A DNA stretch of 64,000 nucleotides from Pseudomonadota bacterium. Its GTDB lineage: Bacteria; Bdellovibrionota_B; Oligoflexia; Oligoflexales; CAIYRB01. Where the stretch lies: the NCBI GenBank assembly GCA_026390435.1, contig JAPLFY010000105.1, positions 1 through 64,000 of the forward strand, given 5' to 3'. Position 1 is the stretch's first letter. Each line of letters opens with the position of its first letter. The translations under genes and the position numbers were made by a program. The notes beneath the pieces are model-generated. The model searched no databases, was not told the DNA's origin, and worked only from the letters and a program-made list of their open reading frames with translations. Positions 18,440 through 27,126 of this stretch are shown one piece after another.

Positions 18440-19825
18440 CTAGAAGCGATAAATGATCCCCACCGGGATTCCGATTTTGCGGTAAACGTAGGTGCCGGGC
18501 AGTTCGCCCGTTTTATCGATGCCGATCGACGCATAGCTGTAAGCGACACCGCTCTCGAGCAAAAGCTTAAAGTAGGGTGATGAGTTTTGTGATTTTTTAT
18601 CTAATTTGCCGCCGCGACTTAGCTGGTTGTAGTGGCTTGGCATCAAACCGATCTGCACTCCAGCCGCTATCATTGTATATGGCGTAATCGGTGCCAGACC
18701 TGCCAAAATCTCGACCAGGTTGACGGTACCAAATCCGACTAATGGAGTGTCGCCGCGAGAACCGGGGCCTATGCTTGAGGGCTCGTAGCGAAATCCGAGC
18801 AGTAAATTCAGGTTTGGCATCATGTTTACCAGGGTGCCTGTGCGGACACTGAGGGTGTCATGCAAATCCTGAGTTCCTTTTTTTAAGGTGACTAGGGAGA
18901 AGCTAACTTGTGATTTGTCTGCCCTCGTATAGCGGACGTCTGCTAATAGTCGTATCCGTGGGCTAATAGCTATCTGTGAGCCCAATAATACCGAGCTCAA
19001 GGTCTGGAAAGCTTGTGATTTTGAACCATCGCGTTGCGCCGGGTCCGAGGCGCTCCCACCGGCAACAAAGGGTGAACTTACGTTTAATACTTTTGAGTCT
19101 TGACTTAGCACTGTGGCGGCAAGGCCAAGCTGCAAGATGCCGGGGATAGCGACAAATCTTGCGCCCAAAACTATAGCCAATTGCCGGACGCTTCCATCAA
19201 GGTCCGCGAGGGGTGTTCCACCCGAGGATGGCACCATCTTGGCAGTGAATGATAATGCCAGAAGATTTGCGCCAATACCTAGGCCAAGTCTGTCTGAGAC
19301 TCTGTAAGCGAAAGTGGCTGTGCCAATCCCTCGCACTTTTGCGGCAACGGTTAAGTCGACATAGTTCTGCGTGCCAACGACAACGACTGGGACGCGATTT
19401 TTCTTAATGTTAATCGCAACTGGTAAAGGGGGAACGAGAACGGCACCGAGGCTTATTTGGGGATTCGCACGCCAGATAAATCCAGGTTTATTGAGAGGTG
19501 TTGCGACGCCACTATAGGTCAGTGTGGTCGGGGTGAAGTTTGGGTAGCGAATGTCTATGGAGTCACTTTTAAGGATCTCTGCTACGTAGGAAAACTGCGT
19601 ATAGTCAAGGAATGCCGCATTGGCTGGATTCGCTTCGGCTGCGTCAGCGGTGGAATACGCCGCGGCTGCGTCGCCTATCAATGGATCGGCAGACGCTGTG
19701 CCAGAAACCACAAAGAGGATGACTGCGCTCATTCTTAAGATTAAACAGGAACGCAGAAATTTAGGGTGAAAGTGTCCTGCCATACCCTGTTTCAGTTGAG
19801 AAAGCATCCTAGCTCCGGAGCACAT
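18440..19825 (-). CDS. FadL/OmpP1-like outer-membrane protein
   Basis: About 430 mature residues after a signal peptide (MSAVILFVVSGTASA). The mature start resembles the N-terminal hatch of FadL-type hydrophobic-substrate channels (AAAYSTADAAEANPANAAFLD). Many Gly/aromatic-rich strands follow, and the protein ends in IIYRF, a classical barrel terminus. FadL proteins carry fatty acids or aromatics across the outer membrane. Several in-frame starts exist (19825, 19807, 19783, 19732) and none has a strong ribosome site. Placement in the family is by pattern only. Confidence 0.55.
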   Translation of the reverse strand: MCSGARMLSQLKQGMAGHFHPKFLRSCLILRMSAVILFVVSGTASADPLIGDAAAAYSTADAAEANPANAAFLDYTQFSYVAEILKSDSIDIRYPNFTPTTLTYSGVATPLNKPGFIWRANPQISLGAVLVPPLPVAINIKKNRVPVVVVGTQNYVDLTVAAKVRGIGTATFAYRVSDRLGLGIGANLLALSFTAKMVPSSGGTPLADLDGSVRQLAIVLGARFVAIPGILQLGLAATVLSQDSKVLNVSSPFVAGGSASDPAQRDGSKSQAFQTLSSVLLGSQIAISPRIRLLADVRYTRADKSQVSFSLVTLKKGTQDLHDTLSVRTGTLVNMMPNLNLLLGFRYEPSSIGPGSRGDTPLVGFGTVNLVEILAGLAPITPYTMIAAGVQIGLMPSHYNQLSRGGKLDKKSQNSSPYFKLLLESGVAYSYASIGIDKTGELPGTYVYRKIGIPVGIIYRF

Positions 19826-19871
19826 AGCATTGTTGACTATAGTGATTTCGGTATCTTAGCAGGGTTTTAGC

Positions 19872-19899
19872 TCAAGTTTAATCGAAGAGTAGCCGATCC
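19872..19899 (+). promoter_or_regulatory. Candidate sigma-28 (FliA-type) promoter
   Basis: TCAAGTTT (19872-19879), 12-base spacer, GCCGATCC (19892-19899), against the FliA consensus TAAAGTTT-N11-GCCGATAA. It lies about 50 bases before the GTG of the lipoprotein gene at 19947. This is one of the weaker copies, with mismatches in both boxes. Confidence 0.45.
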
Positions 19900-19946
19900 C
19901 TAGATCATGCGGAGAGCTGCTTAGCCCGAAAGAAGGTCAAGAATCT

Positions 19947-20915
19947 GTGGTGGTTATAAACAACGGCGGTGGAATTAAGCTTTTAGCAACCGGAAGGGAT
20001 CACCTACCTAGTTGGCTGCCTCAGGCTATTTGTGGTCTGCTCTTGTCTTGCGGTGCTCCGCAAAAATCGGCCGATAAGACGCAGTCTTTATTCGACTCAA
20101 CACCCAGCCTACAGACCATAGAGACATCACTCTGTAGTAGTATTGCAACTCGTGCTGAAGCGCCTACTCTTAAGGGCTTGGATTTCGATCTGCAGAACTG
20201 TCAGAGAGCTGGTCTAGGTGCGGTAGACTTCGCAAAAATTAAATCTTTTGTTTTCGTTAATGTCGATGGTACCGCTACAAGCTCCGCCATTACATCCGAG
20301 CTGCTAGCAGATCGAACTGAGGCTAAGCAACCAAACACTGATAGCACTCTATCATCGGCTGTGGATGAGGACGGCATACCATACACTAACCGGCAGATGC
20401 GGGCGCAAGTTTGGCTCAATCGCCCATTTTTGAATATGGCCGGTGGTCTGACTGATTTTATCAAAGTAAAGCAGGCTAGTGATGGTGGCGCGGTTGCATT
20501 TTCTGACCAGTCGAAGTCGGCTTTTGCCGAGGTAGCCAAAACCGCTTTGGTTTTGACCAAAGCGCCGACTCTGGATTTAGATGGCTTTAATTTTTCCATG
20601 GATATGCAGCTAAATGTATCGGGTTTGGTGACCGTTAGTCAGGCGCTCAAACTAGATGGAAAGATGGTTGATAATAACTTCCCGCTGGTTATTCGTTCGG
20701 TCAAGAATGCTCCGTATTCGAATTCTTTGATCCGCGATATGAAAATCGTAATGCTGATTATTCCCTACGCTAATGACGTCTACGTCGATATATTCACGGA
20801 TCTTCGCGTATACAATATTGGGATGCAGGTAGTGGTGGACCAGCAGTTAAATGCTTTTTTAGGCGTGACTCTAAAGAGCATGCTGGATGCACTAATAGCG
20901 ACGGGGGCTAAGTAA
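19947..20915 (+). CDS. Putative lipoprotein, first of pair
   Basis: GTG start at 19947; a hydrophobic stretch ends in a lipobox LLLSC (Cys35), then CGAPQKSADK. The N-terminal part before the hydrophobic core is longer than usual, so the true start could be later. The body has mixed alpha/beta composition with no recognised domain; the second half (FNFSMDMQLNVSGLVTVSQ, LRVYNIGMQVVVDQQ) looks beta-rich. It is followed after two bases by another lipoprotein gene, so the pair is one operon, probably driven from 19872-19899. Function unknown. Confidence 0.6.
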   Translation: MVVINNGGGIKLLATGRDHLPSWLPQAICGLLLSCGAPQKSADKTQSLFDSTPSLQTIETSLCSSIATRAEAPTLKGLDFDLQNCQRAGLGAVDFAKIKSFVFVNVDGTATSSAITSELLADRTEAKQPNTDSTLSSAVDEDGIPYTNRQMRAQVWLNRPFLNMAGGLTDFIKVKQASDGGAVAFSDQSKSAFAEVAKTALVLTKAPTLDLDGFNFSMDMQLNVSGLVTVSQALKLDGKMVDNNFPLVIRSVKNAPYSNSLIRDMKIVMLIIPYANDVYVDIFTDLRVYNIGMQVVVDQQLNAFLGVTLKSMLDALIATGAK

Positions 20916-20917
20916 GT

Positions 20918-21781
20918 ATGTCCCGTAAAATCACTACGCCGTTATTTCTGATGATTTTTATGACCTATGCCGTGGCCTGTGGCAGCGGATCTCAGGGCAC
21001 CTCAGGTGCAGAGCAGAAGCGTGAGGAGGCAACTGAGGCTATTAAATTCACGAGTATTGACTACGATCCGTTGACTGCGCCGGCAAAAGTCGCGGCGAAG
21101 GTAAACTATGCCATTTCCATTATTGCTAAGTCGGGCAATGAAGTGTGCCGAGGAACGACACAAATCAATATTATGTCGAATCTGGAGCTCAAGTTCCCCT
21201 CCGGGACTGTCAAATGCTTGACGCTGACTATCGACTTATCCAAAATCCTTGGTAATAGTTTTTTATCGGCAAATCCAGGCCTGGGGAATTTTACTAGTGA
21301 TGGAAAAGTGCTTTATATAAAAGAGATCGGCAAAGCCACGTTTGATCCACCGCGGCCTTTTTTTCTTGGGCCCTTAGTTCAGAATCCAGCAGACTACAAG
21401 GACTTCAAATTAACTGTGCCGGAAACGGTCACTGTGAACGACCCAGAGGCTAACGTTTCCCTTTCGGGGACCGGGCAGTTTGATGTCGAAGTGCTCAGTG
21501 TGGGCGAGAAATACTCTAACCAACTATCACCTGCAAATAAGTTCGATCATGTGATGCGCTGGGCAATTTCCTCCTCCGGTTTTGATGGAGTGCCGGCTAA
21601 ATATGGACTGCTTTATAAAAAAATGGAGTGGTACTGGAACACACAGCCATTGATGATTCCTAAAATTGTTATTTCAGGCGACTTAGCTGCCTTTATTGGA
21701 AGTGGCGGTTCTGGGATTAGCCGTCTTGTGGGTGATGTGACGATTAGTCTTTCAGTCAAAGATTTTGAATATGGCACGTGA
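20918..21781 (+). CDS. Putative lipoprotein, second of pair
   Basis: ATG 20918 opens a short signal peptide with lipobox AVAC (Cys21), then a Ser/Gly linker. The 287-residue product is beta-strand-rich (VNDPEANVSLSGTGQFDVEV, LVGDVTISLSVKDFEY) with one Cys pair (about 71 and 93). No family recognised. The two-base gap to the previous gene implies cotranscription and perhaps a joint envelope complex. It converges on hutD only eight bases away with no obvious terminator. Confidence 0.6.
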   Translation: MSRKITTPLFLMIFMTYAVACGSGSQGTSGAEQKREEATEAIKFTSIDYDPLTAPAKVAAKVNYAISIIAKSGNEVCRGTTQINIMSNLELKFPSGTVKCLTLTIDLSKILGNSFLSANPGLGNFTSDGKVLYIKEIGKATFDPPRPFFLGPLVQNPADYKDFKLTVPETVTVNDPEANVSLSGTGQFDVEVLSVGEKYSNQLSPANKFDHVMRWAISSSGFDGVPAKYGLLYKKMEWYWNTQPLMIPKIVISGDLAAFIGSGGSGISRLVGDVTISLSVKDFEYGT

Positions 21782-21789
21782 TAAGTTTA

Positions 21790-22407
21790 CTAGCGTCTGA
21801 CTCGCACTTCGGCAAAAATTACCGTTGTTGGTTCGCTGGCGCGTAACTCAAGGGTGGCAGGATTTCGTGCATTTTTTCTGTCTTCCGCTGCAGTAGCGAA
21901 AATCAAGATATCTCCCAGTTTAAGCTGAGAAAATCCTTTTTGCTGCGTGCTTACGTGTCCAGAAAGGATGAAGACAGCGGTGAAATCAGCGTCCAAGAGC
22001 CAATGTAAGGTTGAGTTGGCCTCGATTGAGTTGACTTTAAGGTCACCGTAGGCGGTGTCTCTGCGCACCATTAAATTTACATCTTGAGCTGGTCCGTTCT
22101 GTAAAATGCAAGATGTGCTCAAATCACCGCTAAAGCAATAAGGCTGCTCTAAACCCAAGTCCCTGGCACCGCTTTCGCCGTGATCTAGTCGCAGCGGGCC
22201 TCCCGAGACCTGCACTAGGTGTCGGTCGTACCCAGGGAACGTAGAAAATGGCCCAGACAGCGAAATCTCGGCCAGGCTGAGGCGCCACAAAAAAGGATCG
22301 GCAAAAGACGCCGACTGTGGAAAAATTGCCAATTGCTTCGTACGTCCACCCCCGTTCTTCCACGGCATGGATAGATAGTCGGCGGCGCTGCGGTGAGTAA
22401 CCTCCAT
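21790..22407 (-). CDS. HutD/Ves-family protein
   Basis: A double cupin-like small protein. Family hallmarks: MPWKNGGGRTKQLAIFP near the N-terminus, then FLWRLSLAEISLSGPFSTFPGYDR and LVQVSGGPLRLDHG. In other bacteria HutD sits in histidine-utilisation operons and may bind formylglutamate; Ves is an E. coli relative. Here no hut genes are adjacent, so the role is open. It lies 49 bases after the GreA-like gene on the same strand and may share its transcript. 205 residues, normal for the family. Confidence 0.88.
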   Translation of the reverse strand: MEVTHRSAADYLSMPWKNGGGRTKQLAIFPQSASFADPFLWRLSLAEISLSGPFSTFPGYDRHLVQVSGGPLRLDHGESGARDLGLEQPYCFSGDLSTSCILQNGPAQDVNLMVRRDTAYGDLKVNSIEANSTLHWLLDADFTAVFILSGHVSTQQKGFSQLKLGDILIFATAAEDRKNARNPATLELRASEPTTVIFAEVRVRR

Positions 22408-22456
22408 GTTGACCGGCTCCTAGGCTCGTGTGGTTTCGCCTCTCCGTCGGATCTGG

Positions 22457-22945
22457 CTAAAACAAGTGAGTTAACTCGTAGGCTCTGTCGCCCTTAGAAA
22501 TTTGTACCAAAATCTCGTCTCCAACCCGTTTGCCTATTAAGGCCCGGCCGAGGGGGGTCTGCGGCGTGATTGTGAGCACCTGGCCTTCTGGCGACTTGAG
22601 GCTATAACCGCCGGCTACCTGGACGATAAAGTAACGGACTGTGGTCTGCTCGTTAGTCAACTCGACGACGGCAGACAGTCCCACCGGTTGATCGGTCCGG
22701 AAATCCTGTGGAAGGGTCGCTCGGATCAAATCCAAAGCCGACTGTAGCTCGGTGGCTCGTGCGTCCTGAGCTCCGGCAAGATATGAGGCTTCCAGTCCGC
22801 GCGTATCATATTGGTTTTCTGGCTTGTTTTCAGCATGGGTGGCGGCATCGTGGGCAGCTGCGGCAGATGCACGCAAGGCGTTTAATTCAGTTTCGAGCTT
22901 TTCTACAATTTGTGCCAGCAGGGATTTCTTGATTTCTCGTGTCAA
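22457..22945 (-). CDS. GreA/GreB-like transcription elongation factor homologue
   Basis: 162 residues. The N-terminal half is a probable coiled coil (LLAQIVEKLETELNALRASAAA), with the ENQYDTRGLEASYLAGAQ signature of a GreA-related family, where the acidic tip would insert into RNA polymerase. The C-terminal half is an FKBP-like Gre domain (ISPKSPLG-type sequence appears as ITPQTPLGRALIGKRVGDEI). True GreA/B have a longer coiled coil with a DD tip, so this may be a specialised variant. Cytoplasmic, no signal. Confidence 0.75.
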   Translation of the reverse strand: MTREIKKSLLAQIVEKLETELNALRASAAAAHDAATHAENKPENQYDTRGLEASYLAGAQDARATELQSALDLIRATLPQDFRTDQPVGLSAVVELTNEQTTVRYFIVQVAGGYSLKSPEGQVLTITPQTPLGRALIGKRVGDEILVQISKGDRAYELTHLF

Positions 22946-23118
22946 GCGATAGCCTTTCAGTGTCCAGGCTTTTTATTGTGGGTATCCATATAATCCATTT
23001 TTACTTCTTGGTAGTGAAAACGATTATGTTAAAATACTGGCTGCTATAAAGTCAAAAGGTACAAGTTATGACCTCGGTGGCCTATTGTGTCCAAATCTAA
23101 AGCTCCGGTAGATAGAAA

Positions 23119-23598
23119 ATGCAAGGTCCAAAGTCCGAGTCCAAGCCGTTTTGGCAAACCAAAACACTAGAAGAGATGAACAAGAAGGAATGGGAATCAC
23201 TGTGTGATGGCTGCGGACGCTGTTGTTTAAACAAGTACGAGGTCGAGGGTACCACTAAAGTAGTCTTTACAGACGTCGCCTGTAAATTACTCAACACCGA
23301 GTCCTGTCGCTGTTCTAATTATAAAAACCGAGCCAAATTTGTTGAGGACTGCATCGTCCTCACCCCCGAAGTCATGCCTGCAATGAACTGTCTACCACCT
23401 ACCTGCGCTTACCGATTAATTAGCGAGGGTAAAAAGCTTTATTCATGGCATCCGCTGGTATCGGGCTCTAAAGATAGCGTGCATAGTGCCGGTATTTCTG
23501 TTCGTGGGCGCGCTGTATCAGAGGTAGGACTCAGCGAAGAAGAGATTGAGCAGCGTCTTGTGCGCTGGCCCCAGAGTAAAAGGGCTAGGCCGATCTGA
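23119..23598 (+). CDS. YcgN-family cysteine-cluster protein (UPF0260)
   Basis: Matches the YcgN/UPF0260 family closely: PFWQTKTLEEMNKKEWESLCDGCGRCCL, then DVACKLLNTESCRCSNYKNR, DCIVLTPE and LPPTCAYRL. The numerous conserved Cys (CDGCGRCC and later) suggest a metal or iron-sulfur cluster. About 159 residues, the usual length. The biochemical role of the family is unknown. Transcribed alone on the plus strand between the GreA-like gene and an MFS carrier. Confidence 0.92.
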   Translation: MQGPKSESKPFWQTKTLEEMNKKEWESLCDGCGRCCLNKYEVEGTTKVVFTDVACKLLNTESCRCSNYKNRAKFVEDCIVLTPEVMPAMNCLPPTCAYRLISEGKKLYSWHPLVSGSKDSVHSAGISVRGRAVSEVGLSEEEIEQRLVRWPQSKRARPI

Positions 23599-23671
23599 TT
23601 GTGTCATAATGTTAGGTTTTTACCGTTAAAACCCATCGTTCTCGGCGTGAGCTGGCATAGGATTTTAAATT

Positions 23672-24907
23672 TTGAATTCAGTCAAAGCAATGTCAATCCG
23701 GCAGATTGTGCTTAACTCCACTGTTTTGGTGGCTGCCTTAGGGTATTTCGTCGACATCTATGATCTTGTTCTTTTTAGCATCGTTCGGGTGGAAAGTCTC
23801 AATTCCCTGGGGATTAGCGGCGACGCTTTGCTGACCAACGGTGTGCATTTACTCGATATGCAGATGGGCGGGATGTTGATCGGTGGTCTTGTTTGGGGAG
23901 TACTCGGTGACAAGCGCGGTCGATTGTCCGTGCTGCTTGGGTCGATTTTGCTCTATTCATTGGCAAATCTTGCCAATGCTTTCGTCGTTAATATTGAACA
24001 GTATGCGGCCCTGCGGCTTCTGGCTGGTATAGGCTTGGCTGGTGAGCTTGGTGCAGCGATCACCTTGGTGAGTGAGGCACTTCCACGGGAATCGCGTGGA
24101 TACGGCACAGCGTTCGTAGCGGGTATAGGTGTGTCGGGTGCTGTTTTCGCCGCACTTATAGCGGCGTACTTCTCCTGGCGTGGTGCCTTTGTGGTTGGTG
24201 GTTTAATGGGATTAGCGCTTTTATTGACTAGATTTAAGCTGCGTGAATCGACCATGTTTGCGGATGTTCGCGAGAAGGCTGTAAGTCGCGGCAATTTTTT
24301 TCTCATTGTGAAGTCTTGGCCGCGCTTGGTTCGTTACATCCAGTGTGTACTGATTGGGGTTCCGCTCTGGTTTTGTGTGGGCATACTTGCCACATTTTCT
24401 CCCGAAATCTGTGCGGCTCTGGGGGCCACCGGTCCGGTATCTGCTGGCCAGTCGATCCTCTACTGTTATGCCGGACTCAGTGTTGGTGATATTTTAAGCG
24501 GTTTTCTCGGTCAGTGGTGGCACAGTCGCAAACGAGTCATCGGACTATTTTTAGCTTTATTTTTAGGTAGTGCGGGTGTCTTTTTGTCGCTGCGAAACTG
24601 TGAGCCATCGGTTTATTATCTCATGTTTTTCATTCTTGGTATCGCTGCCGGCTACTGGGCTGTGTTTAACACGGTTGCGGCCGAGCAGTTTGGTACCAAT
24701 ATTCGCGCGACTGTGGCGATCAGCGTCCCGAATTTTGTGCGTGGATCTGTCGTGTTGTTGACACTAGCGTTTCGCGCGCTGACGCCCAGCCTCGGTCTCA
24801 TTGGAAGTGCTGGGGTTGTCGGTTCGGTGAGTGTACTTACGGCCTTTGCGGCACTCGCTGGTTTGCGCGAATCGTTTGGCGACGATTTGAATTTTATCGA
24901 AGAATGA
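23672..24907 (+). CDS. Major facilitator superfamily transporter
   Basis: About 411 residues with twelve hydrophobic helices. The loop 2-3 motif GDKRGRLSVL and the following LAGIGLAGELGAAITLVSEALP are typical of the sugar/metabolite:H+ symporter branch of MFS, with an acidic residue pattern (YFVDIYDL) in helix 1 as in substrate:proton symporters. The substrate is not predictable. TTG 23672 has AGGA nine bases upstream; ATG 23690 is the alternative start, shorter by six residues. Confidence 0.88.
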   Translation: MNSVKAMSIRQIVLNSTVLVAALGYFVDIYDLVLFSIVRVESLNSLGISGDALLTNGVHLLDMQMGGMLIGGLVWGVLGDKRGRLSVLLGSILLYSLANLANAFVVNIEQYAALRLLAGIGLAGELGAAITLVSEALPRESRGYGTAFVAGIGVSGAVFAALIAAYFSWRGAFVVGGLMGLALLLTRFKLRESTMFADVREKAVSRGNFFLIVKSWPRLVRYIQCVLIGVPLWFCVGILATFSPEICAALGATGPVSAGQSILYCYAGLSVGDILSGFLGQWWHSRKRVIGLFLALFLGSAGVFLSLRNCEPSVYYLMFFILGIAAGYWAVFNTVAAEQFGTNIRATVAISVPNFVRGSVVLLTLAFRALTPSLGLIGSAGVVGSVSVLTAFAALAGLRESFGDDLNFIEE

Positions 24908-25072
24908 AAGTCGCGAGGGCTTTCGGCCCCGATGTGTCAACCTAGTATAAGCCGGCGTGCTGACAAACCTGATGCTGTCGCGAGGCATAAAAATTGCATC
25001 GATGTCCTGAGGGAGTCTTTTAAAAGGCGCAAACTCGGCGGCGTGACGAGTGCAGCATGAGGGGAATCAATC

Positions 25073-25771
25073 ATGAAGATTATCTTATTTTTAAGAATTG
25101 CGGTGGTGTTGTTTGTTTTCATCTCTTCGCCACTAGCTGCTGCTCAGTTACATGGAGCTGAAGCGGAGGGGATTTTTTCAGTTATTTTACACCGGGGCGG
25201 TACAACTTATTGGTTGGCCCACAACCATCTCATGGTCGCAGATGCCAGAGAGGCTAAAATTGAGCTGAATGTAGAGCCTACGAAGCCGGAAGGTGGTGAA
25301 TTCCGCGTTGTGATAGATGTTCAAAAGCTGATAGTCGATGATGGTGCACTGCATCAAAAGTGGAATAAGCGTATTCGTGAATTGGCGATTTTGAACGAAG
25401 ACTTCATTGATTTAAGTCTAGATGATCGCACAAAGATCCGGTCTCAGATGCTCGCAGAGGATCAGCTGTCTGCCGCTATGTTCCAGGAAATCAAGGCTGA
25501 ATTAGTAAACCTAAAAAGCTCGCCGTCGACTAGGGGGCTGGTGTCATTCAACTATGCCGGAGTGCTTAGGATGACAATTCGCGGGAAGGCTAAAGAGATT
25601 CCTGTGCAGGCCAATGTCCATGTTGATGGCGATAGCCTTAGCGTCGAGGCGGCTGGTGTGTCCGATTTAACTGACTTCGGCATCACCCCGATCTCTATCA
25701 TGTTGGGTGCGATAAAGGTACTGCCTGAGTTCGAGATATACGCAAATTTTAGAACCAAACTGATTCCATAA
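25073..25771 (+). CDS. YceI-like exported protein
   Basis: The signal peptide MKIILFLRIAVVLFVFISSPLAAA leads into a YceI-like fold: VILHRGGTTYWLAHNHLM, strands with EIPVQANVHVDG, and the C-terminal FGITPISIMLGAIKVLPEFEIY, resembling the family's WG(I/V)...KV.DEV.I ending. It is more divergent than the YceI at 10273-10902. It presumably binds a hydrophobic isoprenoid-like ligand in the periplasm. A central Gln/Asp-rich helix (RIRELAILNEDFIDLSLDD) is an insertion relative to short YceI members. Monocistronic. Confidence 0.72.
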   Translation: MKIILFLRIAVVLFVFISSPLAAAQLHGAEAEGIFSVILHRGGTTYWLAHNHLMVADAREAKIELNVEPTKPEGGEFRVVIDVQKLIVDDGALHQKWNKRIRELAILNEDFIDLSLDDRTKIRSQMLAEDQLSAAMFQEIKAELVNLKSSPSTRGLVSFNYAGVLRMTIRGKAKEIPVQANVHVDGDSLSVEAAGVSDLTDFGITPISIMLGAIKVLPEFEIYANFRTKLIP

Positions 25772-25993
25772 TGCGTGATGTCGGCAATTTTGATGAATTT
25801 CGATGAGTGGCGCGTGTCATTGTGCAGTTTGCCACATCCATGACTGTCGCTTATTTGAGACAGTTCTCCTCGATCTCATCGTGAATGTACTCCGATCGAC
25901 TTAGCAACTGGCACTAATGCGGCTTGGCACATAATTTGCAGATTTGCGAACAGCAAAGATAAAGCCAATGCGCACTCACATTTTGGAGCTAAT

Positions 25994-26266
25994 ATGCGCA
26001 CGAGAATTCAATTAGTTGATTTGGCAACGACGGTGACGGCGGAAGACCTCCGTCGGCTATGCTCTGTTTTTGGTACTGTGAGCTCTGTGTCTCGTGATGG
26101 CGACGACGGCATGGTCGAAATGAGTTCCGAGCAGGATACCACACTTTGTGTCCAACGCTTGAGTGGACATAATTTCAAGGGCAGAGAATTAGTATTGCGC
26201 AAGCGCGCTATAGTTAGCCTTCCAGTGGCTCACGGTAGCGGGCCTTCGCCTGAAGCCAGGCTTTAA
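25994..26266 (+). CDS. Small RRM-type RNA-binding protein
   Basis: 90 residues forming one RNA-recognition motif: strand 1 RIQLVDLATTV, helix AEDLRRLCSVFGTV, DDGMVEMSSEQDTTLCVQRLSGHNFKGRELVLRKR. The fold pattern beta-alpha-beta-beta-alpha-beta is clear, but the aromatic RNP1/RNP2 residues are reduced: RNP2 has LVDL, and RNP1 lacks the GFGFV core. RNA binding may therefore be weak or altered. Cytoplasmic, monocistronic. Confidence 0.7.
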   Translation: MRTRIQLVDLATTVTAEDLRRLCSVFGTVSSVSRDGDDGMVEMSSEQDTTLCVQRLSGHNFKGRELVLRKRAIVSLPVAHGSGPSPEARL

Positions 26267-26311
26267 TAGTGAAGTGATTTTTATATGTAGATTTAAAAAG
26301 GGAGATTGCGG

Positions 26312-26938
26312 ATGAAAAAGTCGATCCTCTGTTCGAGTTTTGTTTTAGGTGTCATCGGTAGTGGATCTGCGTTTGCGAGTATTCCCGAACATAGAATGTT
26401 GTTTGCTGATTCCGACGATCTAGAGGCACTCGTTGCTGATGCTAGTACGACGATGCAGCAAATGCAGGGTACCTGGACCTTGCCTTGTCAGTCTTGGAAT
26501 CCTAGTGATCCATCCACTGCCGATGACTCCAGAAGTACAAGTTGGAGCTATACGTTCAAGGGTTCGGAATTCATTTGGGAAACAGATGATTTTATAGACA
26601 CCGAATGTAGGCAGCCACTGGGTAAGTTGATTTCAGCGGGATTTTTCAAGGTTGGGGACCCGGTTTCAAGCGTCGATGGCGCATTCACTTTCAATATGTT
26701 TGAAACGCATGATGTTCACACTTTGCTCGACCTATCTAAGCGGCTTTTCGACTCGTGCAAAGGTGGTACTAATGTGCTCTCTGGCTCGTCTGAGTGCTAT
26801 CCAGGTGATACTTATCAGATCATACGGGTTGAGGGTGAAAGGTTGCGCTTTGGTAGAATCAATGACGAGCATCCTGGATACAGCGCCATCACACGTCCAA
26901 GTTTCCTAAGTAATCGAATCTTTATTCGGGTCAGGTGA
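26312..26938 (+). CDS. Exported hypothetical protein
   Basis: ATG 26312, with GGGAG at 26300-26304, starts a signal peptide (MKKSILCSSFVLGVIGSGSAFA). The mature 185 residues contain Cys in a pattern suited to disulfides (LPCQSWNP, DTECRQP, DSCKGG, SSECYPGD) and a possible lipocalin-like beta composition (TSWSYTFKGSEFIWETDDF). The opening WTLPCQSWNP...SYTFKG resembles small periplasmic proteins of unknown role. No sigma-28-like promoter is seen. Function unknown. Confidence 0.6.
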   Translation: MKKSILCSSFVLGVIGSGSAFASIPEHRMLFADSDDLEALVADASTTMQQMQGTWTLPCQSWNPSDPSTADDSRSTSWSYTFKGSEFIWETDDFIDTECRQPLGKLISAGFFKVGDPVSSVDGAFTFNMFETHDVHTLLDLSKRLFDSCKGGTNVLSGSSECYPGDTYQIIRVEGERLRFGRINDEHPGYSAITRPSFLSNRIFIRVR

Positions 26939-27052
26939 ATTGCTGGTTAGTTTGTGGCGCGAAAAGCGGGCAGTTCTAGCAAGAACCCCGGCTTTGGCGC
27001 GCCTATAAGTTATCAATGCCATTCAGCTTATTTTCTAATTAAAAGAAAGCCC

Positions 27053-27079
27053 TAAAGTTTTCCTGGGAAATACCGATAA
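27053..27079 (+). promoter_or_regulatory. Sigma-28 (FliA-type) promoter, near-perfect
   Basis: TAAAGTTT (27053-27060), exactly 11 bases, ACCGATAA (27072-27079). Fifteen of sixteen positions match the FliA consensus and the spacing is ideal. The lipoprotein start codon is 48 bases downstream, leaving room for a 40-base leader. Confidence 0.8.
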
Positions 27080-27126
27080 TACGGATGCTATTATAGAAAA
27101 TATCCGGTTATAGGTAGAGGGCGATC

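Noticed and set aside
26955-27003. GC-rich imperfect hairpin (GGCGCG...CGCGCC) after the exported hypothetical gene
   Set aside because: Arms pair only with bulges and no T-run follows; not supported as a terminator.
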